A program made the translations under genes and the position numbers. A stretch of DNA of 46,682 nt, taken from assembly GCA_002731275.1 (NCBI GenBank), contig PCBK01000198.1:1-46682 (forward strand). Direction: 5' to 3'. Of this stretch, positions 25,023-33,518 are shown piece after piece; positions within the stretch are counted from its first letter, which is position 1; the number at the start of each line of letters is the position of its first letter. The notes under the pieces are model-generated. The model worked only from the letters and a program-made list of their open reading frames with translations, was not told where the DNA came from and searched no databases. The stretch comes from Deltaproteobacteria bacterium. GTDB taxonomy: Bacteria; Myxococcota_C; UBA6777.

Positions 25023-25159
25023 ACACACACATACGCCTACACGTACGTGATGTGTACACCTACACGCACGCACGATCTTTTAGAATACGCGCGCTGCGTA
25101 CGTGTTCTTTTTATACAATGCGATGTGTTGACGTATATACAGAGCATGTGTGCATACGC
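25023..25159. other. alternating purine-pyrimidine tracts beside oriC
   Basis: Several runs of strictly alternating purine-pyrimidine occur within 140 bp: 25023-25036 (14 bp), 25038-25049 (12 bp) and 25144-25159 (16 bp), plus shorter CG/CA/TA runs between. Such DNA is prone to Z-form under negative supercoiling. It directly follows the predicted unwinding element. No gene is seen here. Confidence 0.55.
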
Positions 25160-25719
25160 TCGGGATTGAGAAGTCACCCAAAACACACATCACCAACGAT
25201 GGTGTGTACCTCGATGAATAAAAGCCTAATTTTTTCATTGCGTTATGTTCTTTTTTGAGTGTCTGTGATGCACTGTCCTGGCGAAACGAAGGGTTTGTGA
25301 GGGCTGAAAACAGATCGCCATGATCACGTAAAGGCTTCTCTCGCTTGCATTTTGCACTTTTTCTTGTCGAGATCCCGGAATGCTTTTGGTGGGGCTTCAC
25401 GAGGCAGTCAGGCGTAATCTCGACGGATCTCCTCTCGGCGTCTCTCTCGTCCCTTTCGCCTCGCCTCGCTCTTCGTACAAAAAATCTCTACTGGCTGTTG
25501 GGAGATAGGGACTTTCGTGCATTTTTGGCTTTCCATTTTGGCCAGTTTGTGGTTTAACCAAGGGCAGGTTTCGGACGCAGATTTTTGACGCAGTAATTTT
25601 GATTTTGAGCAAAAAGACGCAAAAAGAGCTTCCGAATAGCCAAGACTTCACGTGGTAGGTATTTCATGGGGAAATCAACTGCGGAAGGAAAAAAGAGCAG
25701 TCAAGCTGGAGATATGTAT
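25160..25719. other. right flank of the origin interval, no gene seen
   Basis: No protein-like reading frame with a ribosome-binding site was found. Short open frames on both strands (for example 25345-25557 and 25397-25651) overlap each other and look random. The far end holds the 3' side of the leftward gene that ends at 25720. Confidence 0.45.
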
Positions 25720-26505
25720 TCAGGCTTTTGCTGCGACGGGTTTGGCTTTGACCACCTCAGAACTGTCTTCTTTCATGCGCTTTTGTCTTACCAAGACGTC
25801 TACGTAAGTTAAAGAACCCAAGACAAGCGCGCGTTCATCCTGCGTCAACGAAGGATCTTGAAATTCGAGAGTGTAACTCTTCATCCCTGTCACCAGACGG
25901 CGTGCGTCTATGAGTTTGCGGCGAAAGCGTCCGACCTGCTTGCTGCCTTTTGACACGCGATACTGGAGACCAAAGGGTCTTCTGCGGATGGTTCCCCAAC
26001 GCTTGCCAGCCGCATCCCACAACATATATCGTCTATCACCCCACAACACTGATTGAGCTGACTCGCCAAGTAAACGAGCTTCGTCTCCTGTCATGTCATA
26101 GATGGAAAAGACCGCACGAAATAACGCCCAACCTTTGACCGCTTTGATCACCAATTCGTTGTTTTTGTCGTGGATTTCGATGACTGAAGATGCACGTGAT
26201 GAGAGGAACGTACGTACACTCACAATAGAGAGAAAGAAGAGACCAACAATGGCCAACCCTAGCCCAATGAGCTTTCCTGTGGAGTCAGCGCCTATCAGCG
26301 CCTGGTAGACACCTCCAACGACGAGTCCTACCTCCAGCAAGAGACCAAAGATCCACAACACAGGCGACATCCATGCCGGGTGAAATGTAATCTCACCAAT
26401 CTGCTCACCTGTGTCGTCGAGCAATTGAAACTTTGTATTCAATGACGGGAACCAGCGAAATTTTGACTGGACTGTAAAATTGTCCGCCTGAAGCAATTCG
26501 TTCAT
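25720..26505 (-). CDS. membrane protein with LURP-one/scramblase-like domain
   Basis: A 261-residue protein; AGGAGG stands 8 nt before the ATG. A short N-terminal beta segment (FQLLDDTGEQIGEITFH) leads to two transmembrane helices (~48-66 and ~77-97). A C-terminal domain (~105-240) follows, with VIEIHDKNNELVIKA, YMLWDAAGKRWGTI and a final strand-rich part. The two 'D..G..(I/L)G' strands resemble tubby-like LURP-one-related/phospholipid-scramblase domains; this is a fold-level guess. It is the first gene right of the origin and leftward, that is, against the predicted fork. Confidence 0.6.
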   Translation of the reverse strand: MNELLQADNFTVQSKFRWFPSLNTKFQLLDDTGEQIGEITFHPAWMSPVLWIFGLLLEVGLVVGGVYQALIGADSTGKLIGLGLAIVGLFFLSIVSVRTFLSSRASSVIEIHDKNNELVIKAVKGWALFRAVFSIYDMTGDEARLLGESAQSVLWGDRRYMLWDAAGKRWGTIRRRPFGLQYRVSKGSKQVGRFRRKLIDARRLVTGMKSYTLEFQDPSLTQDERALVLGSLTYVDVLVRQKRMKEDSSEVVKAKPVAAKA

Positions 26506-26793
26506 GTGATTTCCTCCTATGTGTTAAGAGCTGATGCTCTACGTTGTATGATGTATCGGCGCAGGAAAGCAACATTTGCTCCCCCCTATCTATTATATAT
26601 AGGCGACATACAACGATACCATTCTCCCACAACAACACATCACACGTTCGATATCTTCCCACCTGCCCTCTTCTGTCACAAACCTTTCACACCACATACG
26701 CGAATACATCGAATCTTCACTTGGAGAGCTGTACAGGGCGGAGGATGTTCGGGCTCTGCGGAGGAGATTCGAAAGACGGAGCGGGAAGGCTGC

Positions 26794-27726
26794 TCAGGAG
26801 GAGGGGGTGTTGGAGGCGTGTTTTTCCAACTCTTTGGCGCGCTGCCAATAGTGTTCAAGTTCGTGTTGGGGGGTCTCATGGAGGTCTTTTTGATCGGCAA
26901 AGACGAGCTGTTCAACTTGCTGAAAGCGTTTGCGGAACCGATGGGAGGTGCTCGCGAGCGCGTTCTCTGCGTCGATTTTCAAGTGTCTTGCGAGATTGAC
27001 GATCGTAAAGAGCAGGTCACCAAGTTCGGCCTCTTGCCTCTCATGTGATTCGTGGGCGATGGCTTCCCTGAGTTCTTGGAGCTCCTCATCGACTTTTCGC
27101 AGGACGGCTTGTTCATCAGGCCAATCAAACCCGACCTGGATGGCTTTGGCGGAGATCTTTTGTGCAAGATGAAGGGCTGGCAAGAGAGCAGGGATGCCTT
27201 CGAAGATCGAACGAAATGTGGGCTGTGAGCTGGCTTTCTCCTGGGCTTTGATCTTGGCCCAATTGCGTTTGATGTCCTCTTCCTTGATGGATGGATCTTC
27301 AAATACGTGGGGATGACGACGAATCATCTTCTCGACGATGTCTGTGTAGGCGTCTGCGAGGCTGAAGTGACCATCTTCTTCGCAAAAGCGACTCAAGAAT
27401 GTGACGAGAAAGAGGACATCACCGAGCTCTTCTTGGAAATCATCGTACTCACCATCAAGGGCTTTTTGTCCGGCTTCGACAGCTTCGAGCACCTCTTCTC
27501 TCAGGTCCGGGAGGATCGTCCGCAGGGTCTGTTTGCGATCCCACGGACAGCCTTGTGGGCTTCTGAGTGTTGCGACGATTTGGGTTAACTGTGCGGCCCG
27601 GTATCCGGCTCGAAGCGCAGTTGGGGAGAAAAACGGTAGCACGATCGGGAGCTTCATCTGGATGGGATGGAGCCATCGTTTGAACGTCTCTTTCAATGGA
27701 GCCTCCTGTGTATTGGTTTGAGACAT
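26794..27726 (-). CDS. mazG: nucleoside triphosphate pyrophosphohydrolase MazG
   Basis: A 310-residue cytoplasmic enzyme that hydrolyses (d)NTPs to NMP and PPi, a house-cleaning role. It has the hallmark LRSPQGCPWDRKQT start of the first MazG domain, followed by EEVLEAVEA and EELGDVLF metal-binding helices. A second copy, EELQELREA / EAELGDLLF, gives the two-domain architecture of the E. coli-type enzyme. An extra ~40 N-terminal residues precede the first domain. AGG lies 8 nt before the ATG. It diverges from the TPR membrane gene, with 97 bp between. Confidence 0.93.
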   Translation of the reverse strand: MSQTNTQEAPLKETFKRWLHPIQMKLPIVLPFFSPTALRAGYRAAQLTQIVATLRSPQGCPWDRKQTLRTILPDLREEVLEAVEAGQKALDGEYDDFQEELGDVLFLVTFLSRFCEEDGHFSLADAYTDIVEKMIRRHPHVFEDPSIKEEDIKRNWAKIKAQEKASSQPTFRSIFEGIPALLPALHLAQKISAKAIQVGFDWPDEQAVLRKVDEELQELREAIAHESHERQEAELGDLLFTIVNLARHLKIDAENALASTSHRFRKRFQQVEQLVFADQKDLHETPQHELEHYWQRAKELEKHASNTPSS

Positions 27727-27823
27727 ATCTGCTACCTATCACAAAAGGAATGTTTCACGAAGAGGAGAAAGAAGTCTCGACCTTTATCAGGTGATGGGAT
27801 ATAAAAGGAGGTGAACGTTCATT

Positions 27824-29782
27824 TTGTCACGTTGTTTATGTTGTCACACAAAGAGGAAACAGTCGGTGCGTCGAATTCTGCTGTTGTGTAGTGGTTGGTT
27901 GTTGCTGTGTATGTGGAGCCCACAGGCTCGCGCAGCGACAATCGATAAAGTTATCGCCGAGCTTAACCTTCAATTGCCTGTCTTGCGCCAGCCTGAGGCC
28001 CAAAGTCCTGCGCAGAAGGTGAAGCGACGTCTGCTTGAGTGGCAGCGTTGGTGGAGACAAGGTCAATATGGCCTTGTCAAGCAAGGGCTCAAAGATCTGC
28101 GAGAGTTGAAAAAGGATCTGGGTATCCGCAACTTCGTGACGTTGTCGCTCTTTTTGCTGCAGCGTGGTGATCTGTACAAGAGAAAAGGACGCGACAAAGA
28201 AGCTCGCTTCTATTACCAACAAGCGATCGATTTCTCCCCGGATCTTTCGGAGCCGCGTTTTCGTCTCGCGTGGCTTCATCTGCGCGAACAGCCAACCGAT
28301 GTAAAGAAGCTCTCAAAGATGTTTTGGGGTGGTATCTTGGCGGCCTCTGCTGACTTTTTCGGTCTCGCAGGTAAAGCCCTTCACACGGCTTATGTGATCG
28401 CGCTGTTCTTTTTCTTCCTGTTTGTCTTGTTTTTGTCCTGCGTGTTGGTTCGACATCTGCGCTCCTTCTTGTTTGACTTCAAAGACCTTTTTCCCCCTGG
28501 TGTGTCGACCTTTCAGGTCGAGTTGTTGAGCATCATCTTGCTCTTCATTCCCCCACTGATGGGAGGAGGCTTACTCGAAACGTTGCTGTTTTGGACGTTG
28601 ATCGCGTGGTTCTATCTCACACGTAGTGAGCGTGTGCTGGCTTCACTTTGTCTGCTCATGCTCAGTGGCTCTGCGTTTATGCTCGACTACGTTGAACGTG
28701 GTGCATCGATCGCGGACTCACCTGTCCGTTGGTTGTATCTCCTCAACGAAACAGACATGCGTCGCGAAGCGGCACAGGCGCTCGAAGAACGTCTGATGAA
28801 AAAGCGTCGTTCATTCGATACGTTGTGGTCATTGGGACTGTACTATAAGCGGACCGCGCGTTTGAAGAAGGCGCGTGAGTACTTCAACCGCGCGTTAAAG
28901 ATCCGTCGAGCCTCTGGTCTCTACGTCAACCTTGGTAACCTCAACTTTATCGAGCAAGAAGGCGGCGCGGCCTACAAAATGTACCAAAAGGCGATCAAGC
29001 TCAACAGATACTCTGCTGAAGCCCACTACAACCTCGCCCTGCTGCTCAAACACAGCCAATCCACCAACGTCGTGCAGCAACAAGTCAACGCCCTCGAAGC
29101 CGCACAGATTATGGCGCCCAAGAAAGTCAACGCGTTCCAAAAAGACAACAAAAAGCAAAGCAATCGCTTTTTGATGGATGTGTCCTTTCCACAAGAGCGT
29201 TATTGGGGCTTTATCCAGCGACTTTCTGGTAACGGCCACTTTGTCGCCGCGCTTTGGCCAAGAATATCCCACTGGATCCCCTCCTCTCTTGCCCTCTGGG
29301 TTGGGCTCATTGCGTTTGTCTTGCTGTGGCTTTTGCTCCCTGTTGGGCGGATGTACTTCCACGCAAAACCCTGTACACAGTGCGGTGATATGATCTCTCA
29401 TCGCCACGTCCCCGACCATGAGCACGAAGAGTGGTGTGTACAATGTGTCCATCTCTTCATCAAAAAAGAGGCTGTGGCAGCAAGGCGTAGGGTCGAAAAA
29501 GAGATCGCCATCAGCCGCTATCAACGAGGTCGCTTCCGCTTTCGCGCGTTGTTGAGTGTCCTGTTGATGGGCTCCGGCCAGATCTTGATTGGTCGTGCGA
29601 TCAAAGGCTTCTTTCTGCTTGGATTTACTGCGCTTATCGTCGCACTTTGGTATGCCGGTTCTCCGATGTTGCCCCACCCCTTCCAACTCTCGGCGTTCCA
29701 TGTGTGGCCTCTGATTATAGGCATTGGTATTTTGTTTTTGCTATTTTATATCCAGGCTTTGCGAGAAATTTTGGCAGACTGA
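27824..29782 (+). CDS. TPR membrane protein with C-terminal zinc ribbon
   Basis: A 652-residue protein. The probable start is TTG 27824 with AAGGAGGTG ~11 nt upstream; GTG 27866 with GAGGA is an alternative. A signal peptide is followed by a periplasmic helical part with one TPR-like pair (~105-160) and a hydrophobic block of several helices (~180-290). Tandem TPRs (~315-420) come next, then another membrane helix (~470-490). A Cys4-like ribbon (CTQCG ... CVQC, ~500-525) precedes two final helices. It may scaffold an envelope complex; no enzyme motif is seen. It heads a rightward run with the DUF4388 gene, phoH-like and ybeY, co-directional with replication. Confidence 0.7.
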   Translation: MSRCLCCHTKRKQSVRRILLLCSGWLLLCMWSPQARAATIDKVIAELNLQLPVLRQPEAQSPAQKVKRRLLEWQRWWRQGQYGLVKQGLKDLRELKKDLGIRNFVTLSLFLLQRGDLYKRKGRDKEARFYYQQAIDFSPDLSEPRFRLAWLHLREQPTDVKKLSKMFWGGILAASADFFGLAGKALHTAYVIALFFFFLFVLFLSCVLVRHLRSFLFDFKDLFPPGVSTFQVELLSIILLFIPPLMGGGLLETLLFWTLIAWFYLTRSERVLASLCLLMLSGSAFMLDYVERGASIADSPVRWLYLLNETDMRREAAQALEERLMKKRRSFDTLWSLGLYYKRTARLKKAREYFNRALKIRRASGLYVNLGNLNFIEQEGGAAYKMYQKAIKLNRYSAEAHYNLALLLKHSQSTNVVQQQVNALEAAQIMAPKKVNAFQKDNKKQSNRFLMDVSFPQERYWGFIQRLSGNGHFVAALWPRISHWIPSSLALWVGLIAFVLLWLLLPVGRMYFHAKPCTQCGDMISHRHVPDHEHEEWCVQCVHLFIKKEAVAARRRVEKEIAISRYQRGRFRFRALLSVLLMGSGQILIGRAIKGFFLLGFTALIVALWYAGSPMLPHPFQLSAFHVWPLIIGIGILFLLFYIQALREILAD

Positions 29783-29842
29783 TACGTCCACTGTCCAGGC
29801 CGACCGCTAGACTCACTTTTAACTGAGGAAAGATACAAATCA

Positions 29843-30955
29843 ATGGTTGCGTTGAAGGGTTCACTGAAAGAACAATCCACTGCCGATCTTTTGATGTATT
29901 TTGCTGACGAACACCTGACTGGTGTACTGCGCTTCAAAAACAAAAAAAGAGAAGTACACATGGACTTCATGAGAGGGAAGGTCGTCCATGTCTCCGAAAA
30001 ACCCAACTCACTCAGTGGTACACTTGGAGAGATGCTTCTTCACATTGGCGAGATCACAGAAGCCGAGCTTGAACAAGCCATCGCGCAACAAAAACGCAGC
30101 CTCTCGCCCCTTGGTGTTGTCCTACAAAACCTGTTCAACTGTGAGCCCGAACGTATCCGCTTTGTCTTGCGGGTACAGGCCATCGAAGCGATCTACACGC
30201 TCTTCTTTTGGCGAAGTGGGACATACGAGTTTGAACAGACCAACGTCTCTACCCCCCGCAATAACTACGACCCCATCGAGTTACCTCATCTCGTCGCAGA
30301 AGGTGTTCCCGTTACAGAAGCCTGGCCAACCATCCAAAAGTATTTCCCCGAACCTCTCGTCAGTGTGCGTCGTCTTATGCCTCAGATTTCCGACGCGCTC
30401 TACGAGCGGCTTGATGAGTTGCCCTGTGCGATCTTCGAGCTGCTCGACCAAGAGAGCACCTTTCGTGAACTCTCAATCTTGAGCGGTGCAGGTAAATTTG
30501 CCACCGGCTACGCACTTGTACAACTCCTGCAAGTTGAGTTGATCCGCATCGAGGCGCCCAAAAAGAAAGACTCTGTCGATATACCAAAGCTATTGTTTGG
30601 TCGTTCACTTGGGCACTTCCTCGTTTGGACGATCGTCAGCGCGTTGCTCGTCTGTGGTGGGACCTTTTTGTTCGCGTTTGCGCCTTACTCGCCTGTCCGT
30701 TTATGGCGCTCTCCTTCGCAACTGACGATCCCAGACAGTCGCTGGAATGATGATGTTGACAAGTGGCGAAAGGCTAGAATACAACGCGCGCTCGCGCTTT
30801 ACCAAATGGCCAAAGGTCGATACCCTGCTTCACTCGAACAGCTCGCCAAAGAAGGCTGGATCGCCAACTCTGTGATCTACTACCCCGGCGGGAATGTCTA
30901 CGACTACCAACGTATTAGCGGTGGGCGCTATCGTCTGCTGACGCCCCTTCCCTGA
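29843..30955 (+). CDS. DUF4388 (PATAN) domain protein with membrane anchor
   Basis: A 370-residue protein. Residues 1-130 match the DUF4388/PATAN pattern common in myxobacterial and cyanobacterial regulators (LKGSLKEQSTADLLMYF ... TGVLRF ... GKVVHV ... LGEMLLHIGEITEAEL). Residues ~170-235 form a winged-helix-like helical region. A single membrane helix lies at ~256-280. The outer tail (~300-370) has RALALYQMAKGRYPASLEQL, similar to the C-terminal part of GspG-type pseudopilins or 'DUF' tails that follow TM segments. It is a probable cytoplasmic signalling domain tethered to the inner membrane. It lies 60 bp after the TPR gene and 35 bp before phoH-like. Confidence 0.75.
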   Translation: MVALKGSLKEQSTADLLMYFADEHLTGVLRFKNKKREVHMDFMRGKVVHVSEKPNSLSGTLGEMLLHIGEITEAELEQAIAQQKRSLSPLGVVLQNLFNCEPERIRFVLRVQAIEAIYTLFFWRSGTYEFEQTNVSTPRNNYDPIELPHLVAEGVPVTEAWPTIQKYFPEPLVSVRRLMPQISDALYERLDELPCAIFELLDQESTFRELSILSGAGKFATGYALVQLLQVELIRIEAPKKKDSVDIPKLLFGRSLGHFLVWTIVSALLVCGGTFLFAFAPYSPVRLWRSPSQLTIPDSRWNDDVDKWRKARIQRALALYQMAKGRYPASLEQLAKEGWIANSVIYYPGGNVYDYQRISGGRYRLLTPLP

Positions 30956-30990
30956 ACAGAAAACACGTGCTCTTGTAGGTTCAACGTTAT

Positions 30991-32025
30991 ATGAAGATTG
31001 TATTTGATGATAATCACTTGTGTCGTGCGCTCTATGGAGAGCGTGAGCTTCACCTTCGCATCCTGGAAGAAACCCTCGACATCTCTGTCAACGCCCGAGG
31101 CAACGAACTTCAGCTCAGTGGCGCTGATGACAAACTCACCCTCGCAGAGGAAGTCCTCAACCAACTCTACTTCACCCTCAAGAAAGGCTTCTCGGTCAAA
31201 CCTGATGACATCCGTCGCGGGATCAAGGGGTTATTACGAGACCGTGATATCGATCTCTCAAAGATCTTTACGGACGTTATCTTCGTCAACAGACGCAATC
31301 GCAACATCACACCAAGAGGTCATCACCAAAAGCTCTACGTCGACGCGATGAGGAAGAACGATCTCGTCTTTGGGATTGGTCCAGCAGGGACCGGAAAGAC
31401 CTATCTCGCGATGGCGATGGCGGTCGCAGCCCTCACAAAGAAAGAGGTCGAGCGGATCATCCTCACACGCCCTGCCGTTGAAGCCGGTGAGCGTCTTGGG
31501 TTCTTGCCAGGCACGTTGCAAGACAAAGTCGATCCGTACCTTCGACCTCTCTACGACGCACTACATGATATGCTCGACGCCGAGAAAGTGGATGGCCTCC
31601 TCGAACGTGGCGTTGTCGAGGTCGCTCCGCTCGCATACATGCGCGGTCGCACCCTCAACAACGCCTTTGTCGTGCTCGACGAAGCCCAAAACACAACTGC
31701 CGAGCAGATGAAGATGTTCCTCACACGTCTGGGATTTGATTCCAAAGCGGTGATCACTGGAGACGTCACACAGATCGACCTGCCTCGTGGTGCTTCTTCT
31801 GGACTTGTCGAGAGCCAACGCATCCTCAAAGGTGTGCCCGGTCTGGCCTTTTGCTACTTCGATGAAGCCGATGTCGTGCGGCACCCTCTCGTCCAACGTA
31901 TCATCCTCGCGTACCAACGTGCTGATGAAGAAAAAAGATCCCGCTACGAACAAAACAGACGCGCATCACAAGAGAGAACAAACGACGCCCCCAAAGACGA
32001 ACCCCCTTCACAAGACGAATCATGA
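30991..32025 (+). CDS. PhoH-like ATPase
   Basis: A 344-residue cytoplasmic protein. The N-terminal ~110 residues are the KH-like region of PhoH proteins. The P-loop GPAGTGKT is at 130-137, LTRPAVEAGERLGFLPG follows, and the Walker B segment is VVLDEAQN. The C-terminus is a charged disordered tail. PhoH-like proteins are nucleotide-dependent RNA-associated enzymes, often encoded next to ybeY, as here (ATGA overlap). No strong ribosome-binding site precedes the ATG. Confidence 0.93.
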   Translation: MKIVFDDNHLCRALYGERELHLRILEETLDISVNARGNELQLSGADDKLTLAEEVLNQLYFTLKKGFSVKPDDIRRGIKGLLRDRDIDLSKIFTDVIFVNRRNRNITPRGHHQKLYVDAMRKNDLVFGIGPAGTGKTYLAMAMAVAALTKKEVERIILTRPAVEAGERLGFLPGTLQDKVDPYLRPLYDALHDMLDAEKVDGLLERGVVEVAPLAYMRGRTLNNAFVVLDEAQNTTAEQMKMFLTRLGFDSKAVITGDVTQIDLPRGASSGLVESQRILKGVPGLAFCYFDEADVVRHPLVQRIILAYQRADEEKRSRYEQNRRASQERTNDAPKDEPPSQDES

Positions 32026-32519
32026 TCTCTATCGCCAACCAACAAAAAGAATTACCCAATCTCCCCTCTAGCCTCAGACGACGTACTGCCAGGCTGCTCG
32101 AAGAACTTGGTCTCTCACAAGCTGAGCTGAGTATCGTCCTGTGTGATGATGAAGCCATCCGTGAGCTCAACGCCGAATGGCGTGGGAAAGACAAGGCCAC
32201 TGACGTCTTGTCCTTCCCTATCCACGAAGCCTACGACCTTGGAAAAGAACATTACCTCTCTGAAGAGATGGAAGCCGGGAGCATCCCTCCCCTGCTCGGT
32301 GATATTGTTATCTCTACGGAGACGTGTGTGAGACAGGCCAAAGAGTGGGGACATACACCCTATGATGAGGCGATCCGTTTGTGCCTTCATGGGTTGTTGC
32401 ATCTGTGCGGTTATGACCACGAAGAAGAAGATGACGCGGTCGAGATGAAAGCCAGAGAAGATGAACTTCTCCAGCTCTTTCGTACACGCAAAATCAAGGC
32501 GCTGACACAATTGGCCTGA
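32022..32519 (+). CDS. ybeY: endoribonuclease YbeY
   Basis: A 165-residue zinc-dependent RNase involved in 16S rRNA 3'-end maturation and ribosome quality control. The diagnostic metal site HGLLHLCGYDH has His123, His127 and His133. WRGKDKATDVLSFP is the conserved substrate loop. The start codon overlaps the stop of the phoH-like gene (ATGA), so the two are translationally coupled. Confidence 0.95.
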   Translation: MISIANQQKELPNLPSSLRRRTARLLEELGLSQAELSIVLCDDEAIRELNAEWRGKDKATDVLSFPIHEAYDLGKEHYLSEEMEAGSIPPLLGDIVISTETCVRQAKEWGHTPYDEAIRLCLHGLLHLCGYDHEEEDDAVEMKAREDELLQLFRTRKIKALTQLA

Positions 32520-32546
32520 ACCCTCCCCTCCTTTGCCTTCGCCTCC

Positions 32547-33092
32547 TTAAAACGTAAGCCCCACAGAGAGTTTGCCTTCTGGCAAGAACATCGTGTCTGT
32601 CAGGTCGTCGAGCTGCATCGCGTATCCACCGCCACCTGACAATTGAACTTCAAATCCGACACTTCGTGAGAACCAGTAGGTAAATTCGATCGCTCCTGTC
32701 CCAAAGAACGACTGGACTCTCGCGCTGCTAAACAAGCTCCCTTCAAGGTATCTGTATCCAACCATCGCCGAAGCTCTTGCGCTCCAGCCCAGCCCCGCTG
32801 CGTCCCGTGCATCGAAGAGAGGCAAAGAGATGCCCGCTTTTGCGTACGCTGTGTACCCAAGGAAGATCCACGCTGCGCCTGCTTCCAATTCAAATGGATG
32901 GAGCGCCTTGAGTGAGATGGAGCCACCGACCAGATCCGGAAAGCCTGTCATTGTCGTGACTCTCAGTGAGAGGGAGGGAGCATGTTGTGTTTCTGCAAAT
33001 GGACTCGCCTGTGCCTGGTGTGGTTGGAAAAAGAATCCCAAAAAACAAAGTGCAAAAAAGACCATCGTGGATTGTTTGGTTGCGTTCATCAT
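32547..33092 (-). CDS. outer-membrane beta-barrel protein
   Basis: A 181-residue protein with a signal peptide (ending QAQA, ~30) and alternating amphipathic strands with aromatic girdles, ending in LSVGLTF; a C-terminal Phe is typical of BAM substrates. AGAGG lies 6 nt before the first of two adjacent ATGs. Function unknown; probably an 8-stranded barrel. It is convergent with ybeY and only 27 bp away. Confidence 0.75.
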   Translation of the reverse strand: MMNATKQSTMVFFALCFLGFFFQPHQAQASPFAETQHAPSLSLRVTTMTGFPDLVGGSISLKALHPFELEAGAAWIFLGYTAYAKAGISLPLFDARDAAGLGWSARASAMVGYRYLEGSLFSSARVQSFFGTGAIEFTYWFSRSVGFEVQLSGGGGYAMQLDDLTDTMFLPEGKLSVGLTF

Positions 33093-33518
33093 GTCACACC
33101 TCTCACATTCGCTGCGCTTTTCCTAGGCAGCCTTTTGTTGGGAAAGAAGCAGAGCTTCACGCTGTCTGCTTTGCCCACCTCCTGTGGGCGACTTGTGCCC
33201 ACTCACAAAAGCAATCCACATTCCGACCTGGATGATGTGTGAAAAAGAACTGTATATCAGTCGTTTAACTCCGTTTTTTGAAGTGTGATGTGGATCACTC
33301 TGTAGATGTTCATTCTCTCGGTGTACTGGTATTCCTGAGTGGATAATAATGACTCCACAAAGGGGTCTCTTCGTGTGTGTGGTGGGTTTGGGGGTTTTGG
33401 ACAAAAAGAGGAAGGTTGTATTGGAGTACGTTTGTCTTTGATGGGTTTGGGGAGCCGTTGTGTAGGGTGTATGGAGACGTGGAATGGGCTGTCTGTGATG
33501 CTGGAATCTAGCGGTTAT
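33093..33518. other. intergenic, no gene seen
   Basis: No convincing gene. A short hairpin GCCCAC-CTCCT-GTGGGC lies near 33174-33190. The right part is extremely G/T-rich on the top strand: I counted 91 G and 34 C in 33241-33518, the reverse of left-arm intergenic DNA. Confidence 0.45.

Noticed and set aside
27750-27758. TGTTTCACG, half of a parS site
   Set aside because: The second half (TGAAACA) is missing and no other copy was found, so no ParB site can be claimed.
28895-29701. 268-codon open frame on the minus strand
   Set aside because: Antisense to the TPR membrane protein; composition is the mirror of that gene.
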